This document shows, in pieces, positions 42,283 to 50,744 of a DNA stretch of 52,375 nucleotides. The notes under the pieces are model-generated. The model had not been told where the DNA came from. It did no database searches and saw only the letters and a list, made by a program, of their open reading frames with translations. The stretch comes from an uncultured Alphaproteobacteria bacterium (lineage in GTDB: Bacteria > Pseudomonadota > Alphaproteobacteria > HIMB59 > GCA-002718135), in NCBI GenBank assembly GCA_902603095.1, contig CACKTS010000007.1:1-52375 (forward strand). Direction: 5' to 3'. Position numbers and translations under genes: made by a program. Position 1 is the stretch's first letter. Each line of letters begins with the position of its first letter.

Positions 42283-43455
42283 TTATACAAGATGAAATTC
42301 TCTTGATAAATTACATAAAAGCTCACAACCGTTGTCTGTTACGTTAATTGATTCACTTATTTCCAAACCCCAAGTATCCATCCACATTCCTGCAATCATA
42401 TGAAAAGTTACATTAGGATGCAAAACTGTCATATCTTTTTTTCTTATAGACATGGTATGCTCTCCCCAATCAGGCGGATAACCAACTCCAATAGCATAAC
42501 CAAGACGCGAGTCTTTTTCGATACCATATTTTTCTAGGACTGACCAAAAGGCAACTGCAACATCATTAGCTGTATTTCCTGGTTTAGTAACAGAGATCGC
42601 TTTCTCTACTCCTTCATTGGTAATTTTCATTGTATCTGAAGTTGTTGAGTCCGGCTTCCCGCAATAAACAGTTCTAGATAAGGGACAGTGATATCGATTC
42701 TTAACTCCCGCTAGCTCAATAATGGTACCCTCATTATTGTTAAATACATTATCTTTGGGTGTTAAATGTGAAGCTGATGCAGAGATTCCACTTGCTAAAA
42801 TAGTCGTTAAACCCGCATATTCTCCACCTATATTTATTTCTTCATTTCCACCAATTAGACTATTTTGAATTTTTCCTGCAACATAACTCTGCTTAACTCC
42901 AGGCTTGATATTTTCATATGCTGTTTTCATTCCAGCTTCAACAAGTTTAGCGCCCTCCTTCATATAAGTTATTTCATTTGCAGACTTAATTAATCTTATC
43001 CAGTTCACTAAAAGTGTTGCGTCACTAAAATTAACATTAGGAAGGGTTGATGTTAATCTATAATGATTTTCTGCAGTGTAATAATATGCATCCATTTCAA
43101 CGCCGATATTTTTATTTGCCCAATTATTTTCATGAATAAAAGATGAAACAAAATCATAAGGATGTGTTGGTGGTGATTGAATTAGATCTTCAGGATAATA
43201 AATGATATTTTTATCTTTAAGATAAGTTGTTACCTTGGCTCCTTTAGAATCTTGTCTTCTTCCAAACCATATAGGTTCATTCAATTCTAAAGCCACAATT
43301 ATTCCCTGAGGGACATAAAAAGACCAGCCATCATAACCTGTTAGATAATGCATATTTGATGGATCAGTTAGAATGATTACATCCATATTTTTTTGATCCA
43401 TTGTTTTTTTAACTTTCGATAATCTTGATAAATATTCTTCTTTAGGAAAAATCAT
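42283..43455 (-). CDS. doeA: ectoine hydrolase-like M24 protein
   Basis: This 390-residue protein has a creatinase/prolidase fold. DoeA opens the ring of ectoine to N-acetyl-diaminobutyrate. Close resemblance is seen in DPSNMHYLTGYDGWSFYVPQ, RYHCPLSRTVYCG, YGIEKDSRLGYAIGVGYPPDWGE and WGLEISESI. Of the five usual M24 metal ligands only the last glutamate is evident, so metal-free chemistry as in creatinase is likely. I use ATG 43455; a TTG two codons earlier is also in frame. It lies 42 bases after mgdD on the same strand and may be read with the mgd operon. The truncated M20 gene at 51918 could be a deacetylase for the next step. Confidence 0.8.
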   Translation of the reverse strand: MIFPKEEYLSRLSKVKKTMDQKNMDVIILTDPSNMHYLTGYDGWSFYVPQGIIVALELNEPIWFGRRQDSKGAKVTTYLKDKNIIYYPEDLIQSPPTHPYDFVSSFIHENNWANKNIGVEMDAYYYTAENHYRLTSTLPNVNFSDATLLVNWIRLIKSANEITYMKEGAKLVEAGMKTAYENIKPGVKQSYVAGKIQNSLIGGNEEINIGGEYAGLTTILASGISASASHLTPKDNVFNNNEGTIIELAGVKNRYHCPLSRTVYCGKPDSTTSDTMKITNEGVEKAISVTKPGNTANDVAVAFWSVLEKYGIEKDSRLGYAIGVGYPPDWGEHTMSIRKKDMTVLHPNVTFHMIAGMWMDTWGLEISESINVTDNGCELLCNLSREFHLV

Positions 43456-43497
43456 AAACAATTGTTTAATATGTAAAGAGAATAATGTCTAATAAGT

Positions 43498-44064
43498 TTA
43501 ACTGTCTTTTATTTCGTATCCAAATTGAGAAGCTGTTTCAAGTAAAATTTCCCAGATAGATAGAGCAAAACCTCTAGGGATAAAAAGTTTGAATTCTTTT
43601 TCACTAAGCCTAAAGAGTTTAACACTAACATGATGAATTGCAGAACTTGCTGATGAATTTATTGGAAAATTATCTAATCGTAGATCAAGAGGTAAGTGTC
43701 TATTAATAAAAATATCACTTTTTTCACCTTCAATCGAAATTGAAGTAAAAGCGTGTGATAGCTCAAGTGATGTTCCTAAATTCTCTGGTAAATTAATAGT
43801 ACCGCCCAATAGCCACCATTTAGAAGGTTCCATTCTCCACAGTGAATTGTTTTTTAGAATTTCTCCACTATTAAAATCAATATTTTTTTGAGATCCTAAT
43901 TGTTCAGAAAAAAACTTTTCTATGCTTGATATATCATCAGGCCATCCAGCAATTTGCTGAATGATAAGATTGTGGTTTTCAAAAAGTATAATTTCAATTT
44001 TGTCTTCAAAAGGATATTTTCCAACATTATAACTTTCTATAATTGCTGAGTTTCTATTAAGCAT
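43498..44064 (-). CDS. mgdD: N-methylglutamate dehydrogenase / sarcosine oxidase gamma subunit
   Basis: This 188-residue SoxG-type subunit has the family's folate-domain-like pattern, including LWRMEPSKWWLLGG, ELSHAFTSISIEGEKSDIFINRHLPLDL and HHVSVKLFRLSEKEF. The subunit completes the heterotetramer and is thought to have a structural role. I chose ATG 44064 because it overlaps the mgdC stop codon by 8 bases with AAGG upstream; the longer frame starts at a TTG. It is the last of four genes in the order B-D-A-G, the standard soxBDAG/mgdABCD arrangement. Confidence 0.8.
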   Translation of the reverse strand: MLNRNSAIIESYNVGKYPFEDKIEIILFENHNLIIQQIAGWPDDISSIEKFFSEQLGSQKNIDFNSGEILKNNSLWRMEPSKWWLLGGTINLPENLGTSLELSHAFTSISIEGEKSDIFINRHLPLDLRLDNFPINSSASSAIHHVSVKLFRLSEKEFKLFIPRGFALSIWEILLETASQFGYEIKDS

Positions 44065-47014
44065 ACATTCTCTTACCTTCTGGATCAATCATATGAGGGG
44101 ATACAACTTTTATCTGCATTTGTTTATTTCGTATAGGATCAGCACCTATCAATGTGATACCTTTCCATTTTTCAAGACCTCCTTTTACAAACCCAATACC
44201 AATCCAATGTCCTAACTCTGGTGAATGGGTAACTGATGTAATACGGCCTACACCTTGACCTTTAATATTATCTTTTTCACAAACAATTGTTCCAGCATTA
44301 AAAGTTTCTTTTTCATTTATCGGAAAAAATCCAACTAATATTTCTCTATCATCTGCATTTAGAACTCCTCTTTTACGCATCGCACTTCCAATATAGGATT
44401 TTTTTGTTGATGCCATTTTTCCTAATCCTGCATCATCAATTGTTACTCTTCCGTCAAGTTCCGCTCCAGTGACATGACCTTTTTCAACTCTTAATGCTCC
44501 TAATGCTTCTAGACCATATAAACATCCATCATATTTTTGGGCACTTTCCCATAATATATCCATCATTCCATTAGCATAATCAGACTCAATATACATTTCA
44601 TAAGCAAGTTCACCTGAAAAACTTATTCTTACAATTCTGCAAGGTGTGCCCTCCTTAAGTTTAGTTTCTAAAACTCCCATGAAAGGCAAATTTTCGTTTG
44701 TAATTTCACTTGGATCAAAAACACATTCATTCAACACGTTTCTAGATTTAGGTCCTGCAATTGCTGCACCTGCCCATTGTTCAGAAACACTAGTTACATT
44801 CACTTTTAAATCTGTCCATCTTGTTTGAAGTAATTCTTCTAGCCATGACATAACTTTTGCTGCTGCTGCAGTTGATGTAGTCATAAAGTATTCATTCTCT
44901 CCAAGTCTCCATGACGTTCCGTCATCCATTACGATGCCGTCATCTCGCAACATAATTCCATAACGTGCCTTGCCTAAAGGAAGTTTAGCAAAAGGGTTTG
45001 TGTAAATACGATTCACAAATTCAGTTGCATCAGGTCCTTGTATTGCAATTTTACCCAGCGATGTTACATCACAAATACCAACTGTTTTCCTAACAATTTT
45101 GGTTTCTCTAATATAGGAGTCACTTAGTGTCTCATTTTTTTTAGGATAGTACCAAGGTCTTTGGTATAAACCAACTTCAATCATTTTTGCTCCGTGATCA
45201 ATATTCCATTGATGCATTGGAGTTACTCTTAAAGGTCTGAAATGTTTTCCAACATTTCTACCTGTCAAAGCACCTATCGGTACTGGAGTGTAAGGTGGTC
45301 GAAAAACTGTTGTTCCTACTTCTGGTATCGTTTTATCTAACTGTTCAGCCATTAATGACAAACCAATTATATTACCCATTTTTCCTTGATCATTTGCCAT
45401 GCCTAAAGTTGTGTATCTTTTAAGGTGTTCAACAGAAATAAAGCCTTCTCTGTGTGCTAATCTTACATCTTCAGCAGTTACATCATGTTGAAAGTCCACA
45501 AAACTTTTGGATGGAAATTTATTTGATTTAACTTCAAAGAGAGGTTCTATTGAATTTGACCAACCTCCGACTGAAGGAAAAGAAATTTCTTTTTTATGAA
45601 TACCTAAAGTATTCATTGCTTCATTAGCTCCTACTAGACCAGACTCAATACAATCTTTTTCATTCCAAATACCTTTTGCAGATCCTACTACTGAAATATT
45701 TTCTTTAATATCTCCAGGAATAAAACATAGATTTTCCTGATTCCAAATTGGTTTAATTCCTCTATGAGAGATAAGGTTTACAATTGGAGACCAACCTCCT
45801 GACATTAAAACTTGATCACATATAATCGTATTCTTAAATGATAGATCTGTTGCTTTACAAACATCTATAGAATCAATTTTTTTGCTCCCGTTAATACTAA
45901 AGGGCAAAGAATTTAAATGCAGATCTATTTCTTTAGATAAATCAAGTTTGATTTTTTTTCTCGATTCTAAAACAGTAACTTTTGCACCAGCTTGATGTAA
46001 TTCTATAGCTGTTTGATAAACAGAATCATTATTTGTTGTAATAACAATATTTTTTCCAGTTAGAACACCATATCTATTTAAGTAATGCTTAGAAGCATTG
46101 ACTGTCATTGTGCCAGGAACATCATTATTATTAAAAGTTACATGTCGCTCTAAAGCACCACTTGCAACAATTATATGCTTTGCTCTAATTGTCCAAAAAC
46201 GTTGACGTGGTAACTTCACATCTGGATTGGGTAGATGATCGGTAACTCTTTCTAAAGCCCCAACTACAGTATTATCATAAATACCAAAGGCTGTGGTTCG
46301 AGACATGACTCTCACGCTACTGCTTTTTAGCTTACTAAGCAAAAGATTAGCATCAAAATCTTTTTTAGATAAATTATTACCACCTAGTAAAGAGTCCTGT
46401 TCAATTAAAATAACATCCAGATTCTTATTTACTAATTCTTGTGCAGCTGCAATACCTGCCGGACCAGAACCAATAACAAGTACATCACAGAAATCATTGG
46501 CATGTTCATAGCTATCTGGATCGGGCTCTCTTGAAGCTTTACCCATCCCAGCTGCTTTTCGAATAATTTTTTCAAAAACCATCCAGATTCCAGTGCCCTT
46601 ACCCCATTCAAATGGAGGTAAACCCATAAATGTTTTGTAATAAAAACCTGCTGCAAAAAAACGACTTAGATAATTATTAATACCTCCAAAATCAAAATTT
46701 ACATTCGGAAAAGCATTTTGTCCTTTTGCATTTAATCCAGAATAGAGTTCTTGAGTAGTCGCACGAACATTTGGATCTGTCTTGCTTCCTGAACCAATAG
46801 TTACAAGAGCGCCTGACTCCTCAACTCCACATGACATGACCCCACGTGGACGATGATATTTAAAACTTCTACCAACTATCTTAATATCATTTGCTAATAA
46901 TGCAGAAGCTAGAGAGTCTCCTTCATATCCAAAATACTCTTTATTATCCCATGTAAATCCTAGAACCTTATCTCTATTTATTTTACCGTATTTTTCTTTT
47001 CTTACAGATGTCAT
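44057..47014 (-). CDS. mgdC: N-methylglutamate dehydrogenase / sarcosine oxidase alpha subunit
   Basis: This 985-residue alpha subunit has an N-terminal ferredoxin-like region (SFKYHRPRGVMSCGVEESG), an NAD/FAD-binding domain starting LVIGSGPAGIAAAQEL (about 175-190), and a C-terminal aminomethyltransferase half (about 590-985; SGELAYEMYIES, GALRVEKGHVTG) that binds tetrahydrofolate. It captures the one-carbon unit released from the N-methyl group as methylene-tetrahydrofolate. The length is normal for the family. It overlaps the small delta subunit gene by 4 bases. Substrate choice between sarcosine and N-methylglutamate cannot be read from motifs. The gmaS/mgs genes in the window favour N-methylglutamate. 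Confidence 0.85.
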   Translation of the reverse strand: MTSVRKEKYGKINRDKVLGFTWDNKEYFGYEGDSLASALLANDIKIVGRSFKYHRPRGVMSCGVEESGALVTIGSGSKTDPNVRATTQELYSGLNAKGQNAFPNVNFDFGGINNYLSRFFAAGFYYKTFMGLPPFEWGKGTGIWMVFEKIIRKAAGMGKASREPDPDSYEHANDFCDVLVIGSGPAGIAAAQELVNKNLDVILIEQDSLLGGNNLSKKDFDANLLLSKLKSSSVRVMSRTTAFGIYDNTVVGALERVTDHLPNPDVKLPRQRFWTIRAKHIIVASGALERHVTFNNNDVPGTMTVNASKHYLNRYGVLTGKNIVITTNNDSVYQTAIELHQAGAKVTVLESRKKIKLDLSKEIDLHLNSLPFSINGSKKIDSIDVCKATDLSFKNTIICDQVLMSGGWSPIVNLISHRGIKPIWNQENLCFIPGDIKENISVVGSAKGIWNEKDCIESGLVGANEAMNTLGIHKKEISFPSVGGWSNSIEPLFEVKSNKFPSKSFVDFQHDVTAEDVRLAHREGFISVEHLKRYTTLGMANDQGKMGNIIGLSLMAEQLDKTIPEVGTTVFRPPYTPVPIGALTGRNVGKHFRPLRVTPMHQWNIDHGAKMIEVGLYQRPWYYPKKNETLSDSYIRETKIVRKTVGICDVTSLGKIAIQGPDATEFVNRIYTNPFAKLPLGKARYGIMLRDDGIVMDDGTSWRLGENEYFMTTSTAAAAKVMSWLEELLQTRWTDLKVNVTSVSEQWAGAAIAGPKSRNVLNECVFDPSEITNENLPFMGVLETKLKEGTPCRIVRISFSGELAYEMYIESDYANGMMDILWESAQKYDGCLYGLEALGALRVEKGHVTGAELDGRVTIDDAGLGKMASTKKSYIGSAMRKRGVLNADDREILVGFFPINEKETFNAGTIVCEKDNIKGQGVGRITSVTHSPELGHWIGIGFVKGGLEKWKGITLIGADPIRNKQMQIKVVSPHMIDPEGKRMYA

Positions 47015-47295
47015 AACTTGCTTTTTGTAATTTTTTCAATTTGTGGATGACACACTTTTACACTTTTAATTTCATGAGTAATCGTAGACCTCTCTACTTC
47101 TAGCCATAGCCTGCATCCATTAGTGTGATGCCAAGTTTCTTTTTGTATTCCTCTAATATTTTCACGAAAAAAAATAGCCTTCGTCCATTCTGATTCAGGT
47201 GCATCAAGTTCTGGATATTTTATAGAAGCATCACCACCGTAAGTAAATTCACTATGATCTCTCTCACCACAATATGGACATTTAATTCTAATCAT
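47011..47295 (-). CDS. mgdB: N-methylglutamate dehydrogenase / sarcosine oxidase delta subunit
   Basis: This 94-residue zinc-ribbon-like subunit starts MIRIKCPYCGERDHSEFTYGGDA, with Cys6 and Cys9 as zinc ligands. A second half has HHTNGCRLWLEVERST, supplying His and Cys. The start I use is 1 base after the mgdA stop and gives the normal family length of about 90-100. A longer frame into mgdA adds 21 residues without family character. It is the small structural subunit of the SoxBDAG-type complex. Confidence 0.82.
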   Translation of the reverse strand: MIRIKCPYCGERDHSEFTYGGDASIKYPELDAPESEWTKAIFFRENIRGIQKETWHHTNGCRLWLEVERSTITHEIKSVKVCHPQIEKITKSKL

Positions 47296-47296
47296 A

Positions 47297-48562
47297 TCAA
47301 CCGTGCAACTTTGGATCTGGACCAGCGCCACGCTCGTCAATATTAATTCCTTTTTCAAATCTCTCTAAATTATGATTCTGAACGTGTTTATGAGGTTGCT
47401 CATTAGCAATTAAATCAGCAAAATACCAACCGGAGGCAGGGCTTGCTTTGAAGCCTCCATAATTCCATCCAGCATTAAGATATAAATTTGATAAAGGAGT
47501 TTTACATATGAAAAAAGATCCGTCCATAGACATATCCATAACACCAGCCCAGTGTCGTAAAAGACGAATTCTTCCCAAGCAAGGCATGATAGCCATAGCT
47601 GCCTCAGCAGAGTCTTGCACGATTGGTAAATTTCCTCTTTGGGCATATGACTTATACCAATCTAAATCTCCACCAAAAACCATACTACCCTTATCAGATT
47701 GAGAAATATAAAAATGCGCACCTCCTACACCGTAGACAACTACATGATCTAAAAGAGGTTTAACGGCCTCTGTTACAAAAGCCTGCAGTTTGTGGGATTC
47801 AATAGGTAAATTTCCCAACCCAGCCATTTGCCATAAAACAGAAGTATACCCAGCAACAGCAAAACCAACTTTCTTAGCTTTAATTGTTCCTCTAGAAGTT
47901 TCTAAACTTTCAATATTACTTTGTGATCGTTTAACACCAGTGACTTCACAATTTTGTAAAATATCTACACCTAAACTATCAGCTGCTCTTGCATATCCCC
48001 ATACCGCTGAGTCATGTCTTGCATTACCTGCTCTTCTTTGAACAGCTGCACCCAAAATAGGAAATCGTGCATTATCATAGTTCAAATGAGGAATATTTTT
48101 TTTTAAAGTATCTAAGTCCCATAACTCGGCATCTGTTCCATGTAAGCGCATTATGTTGTATCTTCGAGCAGCCCCATCTTTTGCACTTGGACTATGAAAT
48201 AATGAAACATGTGCTCTTTGACTAAACATCACGTTATAATTTAAATCGTGACTTAAATTTTCCCAAAGTTTTAATGAATGTTCATAAAATTCATGGTTGC
48301 CAGGCATCATATAATTTGAACGTATTATAGTTGTATTACGTCCAGCATTTCCTCCACCTATCCACCCTTTCTCTAAAACTGCTATATTTTTTTTATTATG
48401 ATTTTTTGCTAGATAATAAGCAGTAGCTAGACCGTGAAGACCTCCACCTATTATTATTATGTCATACTCTTTTTTTGGTTCTGGATCGCGCCATTGTCGA
48501 TCCCAGTTTTTTTGACCAGTAAAACCATTTTTAAATACATTCCATGCATTAAAACGAGTCAT
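47297..48562 (-). CDS. mgdA: N-methylglutamate dehydrogenase / sarcosine oxidase beta subunit
   Basis: This 421-residue flavoprotein subunit has the dinucleotide motif DIIIIGGGLHGLATAYYLA and LEKGWIGGGNAGRNTTIIRSNY, which contains the usual flavin-contact region. The C-terminal segment GWNYGGFKASPASGWYFADLI is typical of the catalytic beta subunit. It demethylates a secondary amino acid with covalent FMN and FAD at the alpha/beta interface. It is the first gene of the operon. A copy of the putative amine-regulon operator sits 40 bases upstream, the same motif as at tmm/tmoX. That favours N-methylglutamate dehydrogenase over a plain sarcosine oxidase. Confidence 0.83.
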   Translation of the reverse strand: MTRFNAWNVFKNGFTGQKNWDRQWRDPEPKKEYDIIIIGGGLHGLATAYYLAKNHNKKNIAVLEKGWIGGGNAGRNTTIIRSNYMMPGNHEFYEHSLKLWENLSHDLNYNVMFSQRAHVSLFHSPSAKDGAARRYNIMRLHGTDAELWDLDTLKKNIPHLNYDNARFPILGAAVQRRAGNARHDSAVWGYARAADSLGVDILQNCEVTGVKRSQSNIESLETSRGTIKAKKVGFAVAGYTSVLWQMAGLGNLPIESHKLQAFVTEAVKPLLDHVVVYGVGGAHFYISQSDKGSMVFGGDLDWYKSYAQRGNLPIVQDSAEAAMAIMPCLGRIRLLRHWAGVMDMSMDGSFFICKTPLSNLYLNAGWNYGGFKASPASGWYFADLIANEQPHKHVQNHNLERFEKGINIDERGAGPDPKLHG

Positions 48563-48601
48563 AACTTTCCTATATCCTCAAATCTTTAGACCAAAATAAA
48601 A

Positions 48602-48620
48602 AGTTTCTGATTATGAAACA
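48602..48620. promoter_or_regulatory. candidate operator upstream of mgdA (site 3 of 3)
   Basis: AGTTTCTGATTATGAAACA has GTTTC/GAAAC arms around seven bases and shares ATTATGAAA with the tmm/tmoX site. It lies in the 151-base divergent gap between mgdA (start 48562) and the Ldh2-type gene (start 48714), nearer to mgdA. Its outermost bases are less symmetrical than in the other two sites. Confidence 0.55.
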
Positions 48621-48713
48621 AATTAAAATATACATATATCTTTAGCCATTTAATCCTTGTTGTAAATGAGCTATATTATAGACACTTTAGCGCACAATTA
48701 TAAAAGGAATATT

Positions 48714-49715
48714 ATGACAACTACCGATCTATCTCTGGAAGAAATATATAACTTAGCCATAAAAACACTCAAATTCAATGGTTGCGATACACTTAACTCA
48801 GAAGCTGTAGCAAGTACTGTAACAAACGCTGAAAGAGATGGGAGTGTGTCACATGGGCTTTTTAGGATTCCTGGATATATTGCAGCATTAAAAAGTAAAA
48901 AAGTAAAAGGAGACGCAAGACCCAAAAATAAATTTTTAACGCAAAATGCAATAAGAGTTGAAGGTGATTATGGTTTTGCACCTACAGCAATCGGTGTAGG
49001 TATTCCTGCACTAGTAGATGTCACAAAAAAACATGGTGTCGGTGTTCTAACAATCACAAACACTCACCACTTTGCTGCTTTATGGCATGAGACAGAAGCT
49101 TTAGCAGAAAATGAATTAATTGGAATTGCATGTACAGCCTATAAACCAAGTGTTGCACCTGCTGGTGCAAAAAAACCTCTGTTTGGAACAAATCCAATAT
49201 CATTTGCATGGCCTAGAAAAAATAATACTCCTGTAGTTTATGATATGGCCACTTCAACAATGGCAATGGGTGAAGTTCAAGTAGCTGCTAGAGATGGTCA
49301 TAAAGTTCCTTACGGTACAGGTTTAAATAAAGATGGAGAAAAAACAGATAACCCATCTGAAATTGCAAATGGTGGTGTTTTATTAACTTTTGGAGATTAT
49401 AAGGGATCTGCTATTGCAATGATGATAGAGTTATTAGCTGCTGGATTAGTGGGTGACTTATTTAGTTTTGAGGCAAAAGAAGCAGATAATAATGATGGAG
49501 GTCCTGCAAGAGGCGGTGAATTTATTATGGCTTTATCTCCTGAATTAATTGCAGGCAATAATTGGAACGTTCATGCTGAGAAATTTTTTGAACAAATGAA
49601 ATCTCTTGAAGGTGTTAGACTCCCAGGGGAAAGAAGGCATAAAAACCGTTTAGACACTGGGTCTCGAAGTATTAATACTGAATTAGTAAATAAAATTATT
49701 TCTTTATCAGAATAA
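48714..49715 (+). CDS. Ldh2/MDH2-family oxidoreductase, possible pyrroline-2-carboxylate reductase
   Basis: This 333-residue protein belongs to the malate/L-lactate dehydrogenase type 2 family (NAD(P)-dependent, non-Rossmann). VSHGLFRIPGYIAAL, ITNTHHFAALWHETE, GTNPISFAWPR and VYDMATSTMAMGEV are family motifs. Members include reductases of delta1-pyrroline-2-carboxylate and delta1-piperideine-2-carboxylate. The start at 48714 has AAAAGGA upstream; an in-frame ATG 48 bases earlier has none. The convergent neighbour is a proline-racemase-family enzyme, and the pair could turn trans-3-hydroxyproline into proline. Other 2-oxoacid substrates are also possible. Confidence 0.78.
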   Translation: MTTTDLSLEEIYNLAIKTLKFNGCDTLNSEAVASTVTNAERDGSVSHGLFRIPGYIAALKSKKVKGDARPKNKFLTQNAIRVEGDYGFAPTAIGVGIPALVDVTKKHGVGVLTITNTHHFAALWHETEALAENELIGIACTAYKPSVAPAGAKKPLFGTNPISFAWPRKNNTPVVYDMATSTMAMGEVQVAARDGHKVPYGTGLNKDGEKTDNPSEIANGGVLLTFGDYKGSAIAMMIELLAAGLVGDLFSFEAKEADNNDGGPARGGEFIMALSPELIAGNNWNVHAEKFFEQMKSLEGVRLPGERRHKNRLDTGSRSINTELVNKIISLSE

Positions 49716-49721
49716 TCTTAG

Positions 49722-50744
49722 TTAAAAATCAGGCCATGTATCATTAAGTCTGTATCCTTCTGGAAAAGGATCATTTTTTGAAACATAAAGTTCTTGTTTG
49801 CCAGTGATAAATGCAGAACCTGCAATTAAAGGTTTGATCATATTTTTACCGTTGCTAATAAATTCTTCTTTTATTTTTGTCTCAAAAGTTGACCCAATTA
49901 TTGATCTAGATATAAATATTTCATTAACATCAATTTCATTTTTTTCTTTCATAAGCGCAAGTCTGGCTGATGTACCAGTTCCACAAGGTGATCTATCTAA
50001 TTTACCAGGTCTAATATTAACCGTGTTCCATCCTTCTTTTTGCTTTAAACTATTCATTTTAACAGGTTCTATAAATTGACAAAATGAAATATAATTTAAT
50101 GAAGGTAATGTTGGGTGAGAAAACCCAAATTCTTTATTTGCAATTTTTAGAATTTCTTTTGATATATCTACAAATTTTTTTGCATTCTTTGGCTCAATTG
50201 TTAATTTAAAATCTTTTGCATTACATATTATAAAAGAATCTCCTCCAAAAACAGTACTAACAATTATTTCTCCAAAATTTTGAGTTTTAAGTTTAACATC
50301 TAACAAATCTACAAAAGATGGAAGATTTTCTATCTCTACAGACTTTGTAAGATTATTTTTTACTAGAGCTTTTATTGAAATTAAACCTCCAGGAGCCTCA
50401 AGAATAAATTCAGTAATAGGTTCAGATGACTTAATTAAGTTTTTTTCTAATAATACAGTAGCAACACAAATGCTATTTGAGCCACTCATTGGTGGATTAT
50501 CTTCAGGCTCCATAATTATAAAGCCTGCAGAAGCTTTATTATCCATTGGTGGTACAATCAAGTTACAATGTTTAAATACCCCTCCTCTTGGTTCATTTAA
50601 TACAAAGTTTCTTAATGTTTTATTTTCAAATAAATATTTTGATTGTTCAAATATTGTTTCACCCTCTAATTTAATATCTCCCGAAACAATTACATCTCCG
50701 ATTTCTCCACAACAATGAGTATTATAAATCTCTATAATTGACAT
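49722..50744 (-). CDS. proline racemase-family protein (hydroxyproline epimerase or dehydratase)
   Basis: This is a 340-residue protein of the proline racemase superfamily. The second catalytic cysteine is kept, Cys254 in RSPCGTGTSA. The first is replaced by Ser87 in PPMSGSNS. Ser/Cys pairs are known among 4-hydroxyproline 2-epimerases and trans-3-hydroxyproline dehydratases, not true proline racemases, as I recall. The nearby Ldh2-type reductase gene favours the dehydratase; the DadA-like gene at 32154 would suit the epimerase. Its start overlaps the stop of the M24 gene by one base (TAATG), so these two are translated together. Confidence 0.8.
   Translation of the reverse strand: MSIIEIYNTHCCGEIGDVIVSGDIKLEGETIFEQSKYLFENKTLRNFVLNEPRGGVFKHCNLIVPPMDNKASAGFIIMEPEDNPPMSGSNSICVATVLLEKNLIKSSEPITEFILEAPGGLISIKALVKNNLTKSVEIENLPSFVDLLDVKLKTQNFGEIIVSTVFGGDSFIICNAKDFKLTIEPKNAKKFVDISKEILKIANKEFGFSHPTLPSLNYISFCQFIEPVKMNSLKQKEGWNTVNIRPGKLDRSPCGTGTSARLALMKEKNEIDVNEIFISRSIIGSTFETKIKEEFISNGKNMIKPLIAGSAFITGKQELYVSKNDPFPEGYRLNDTWPDF

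Noticed and set aside
48666-48713. Upstream ATG adding 16 residues to the Ldh2-type protein
   Set aside because: No ribosome site there, while AAAAGGA precedes the ATG at 48714.
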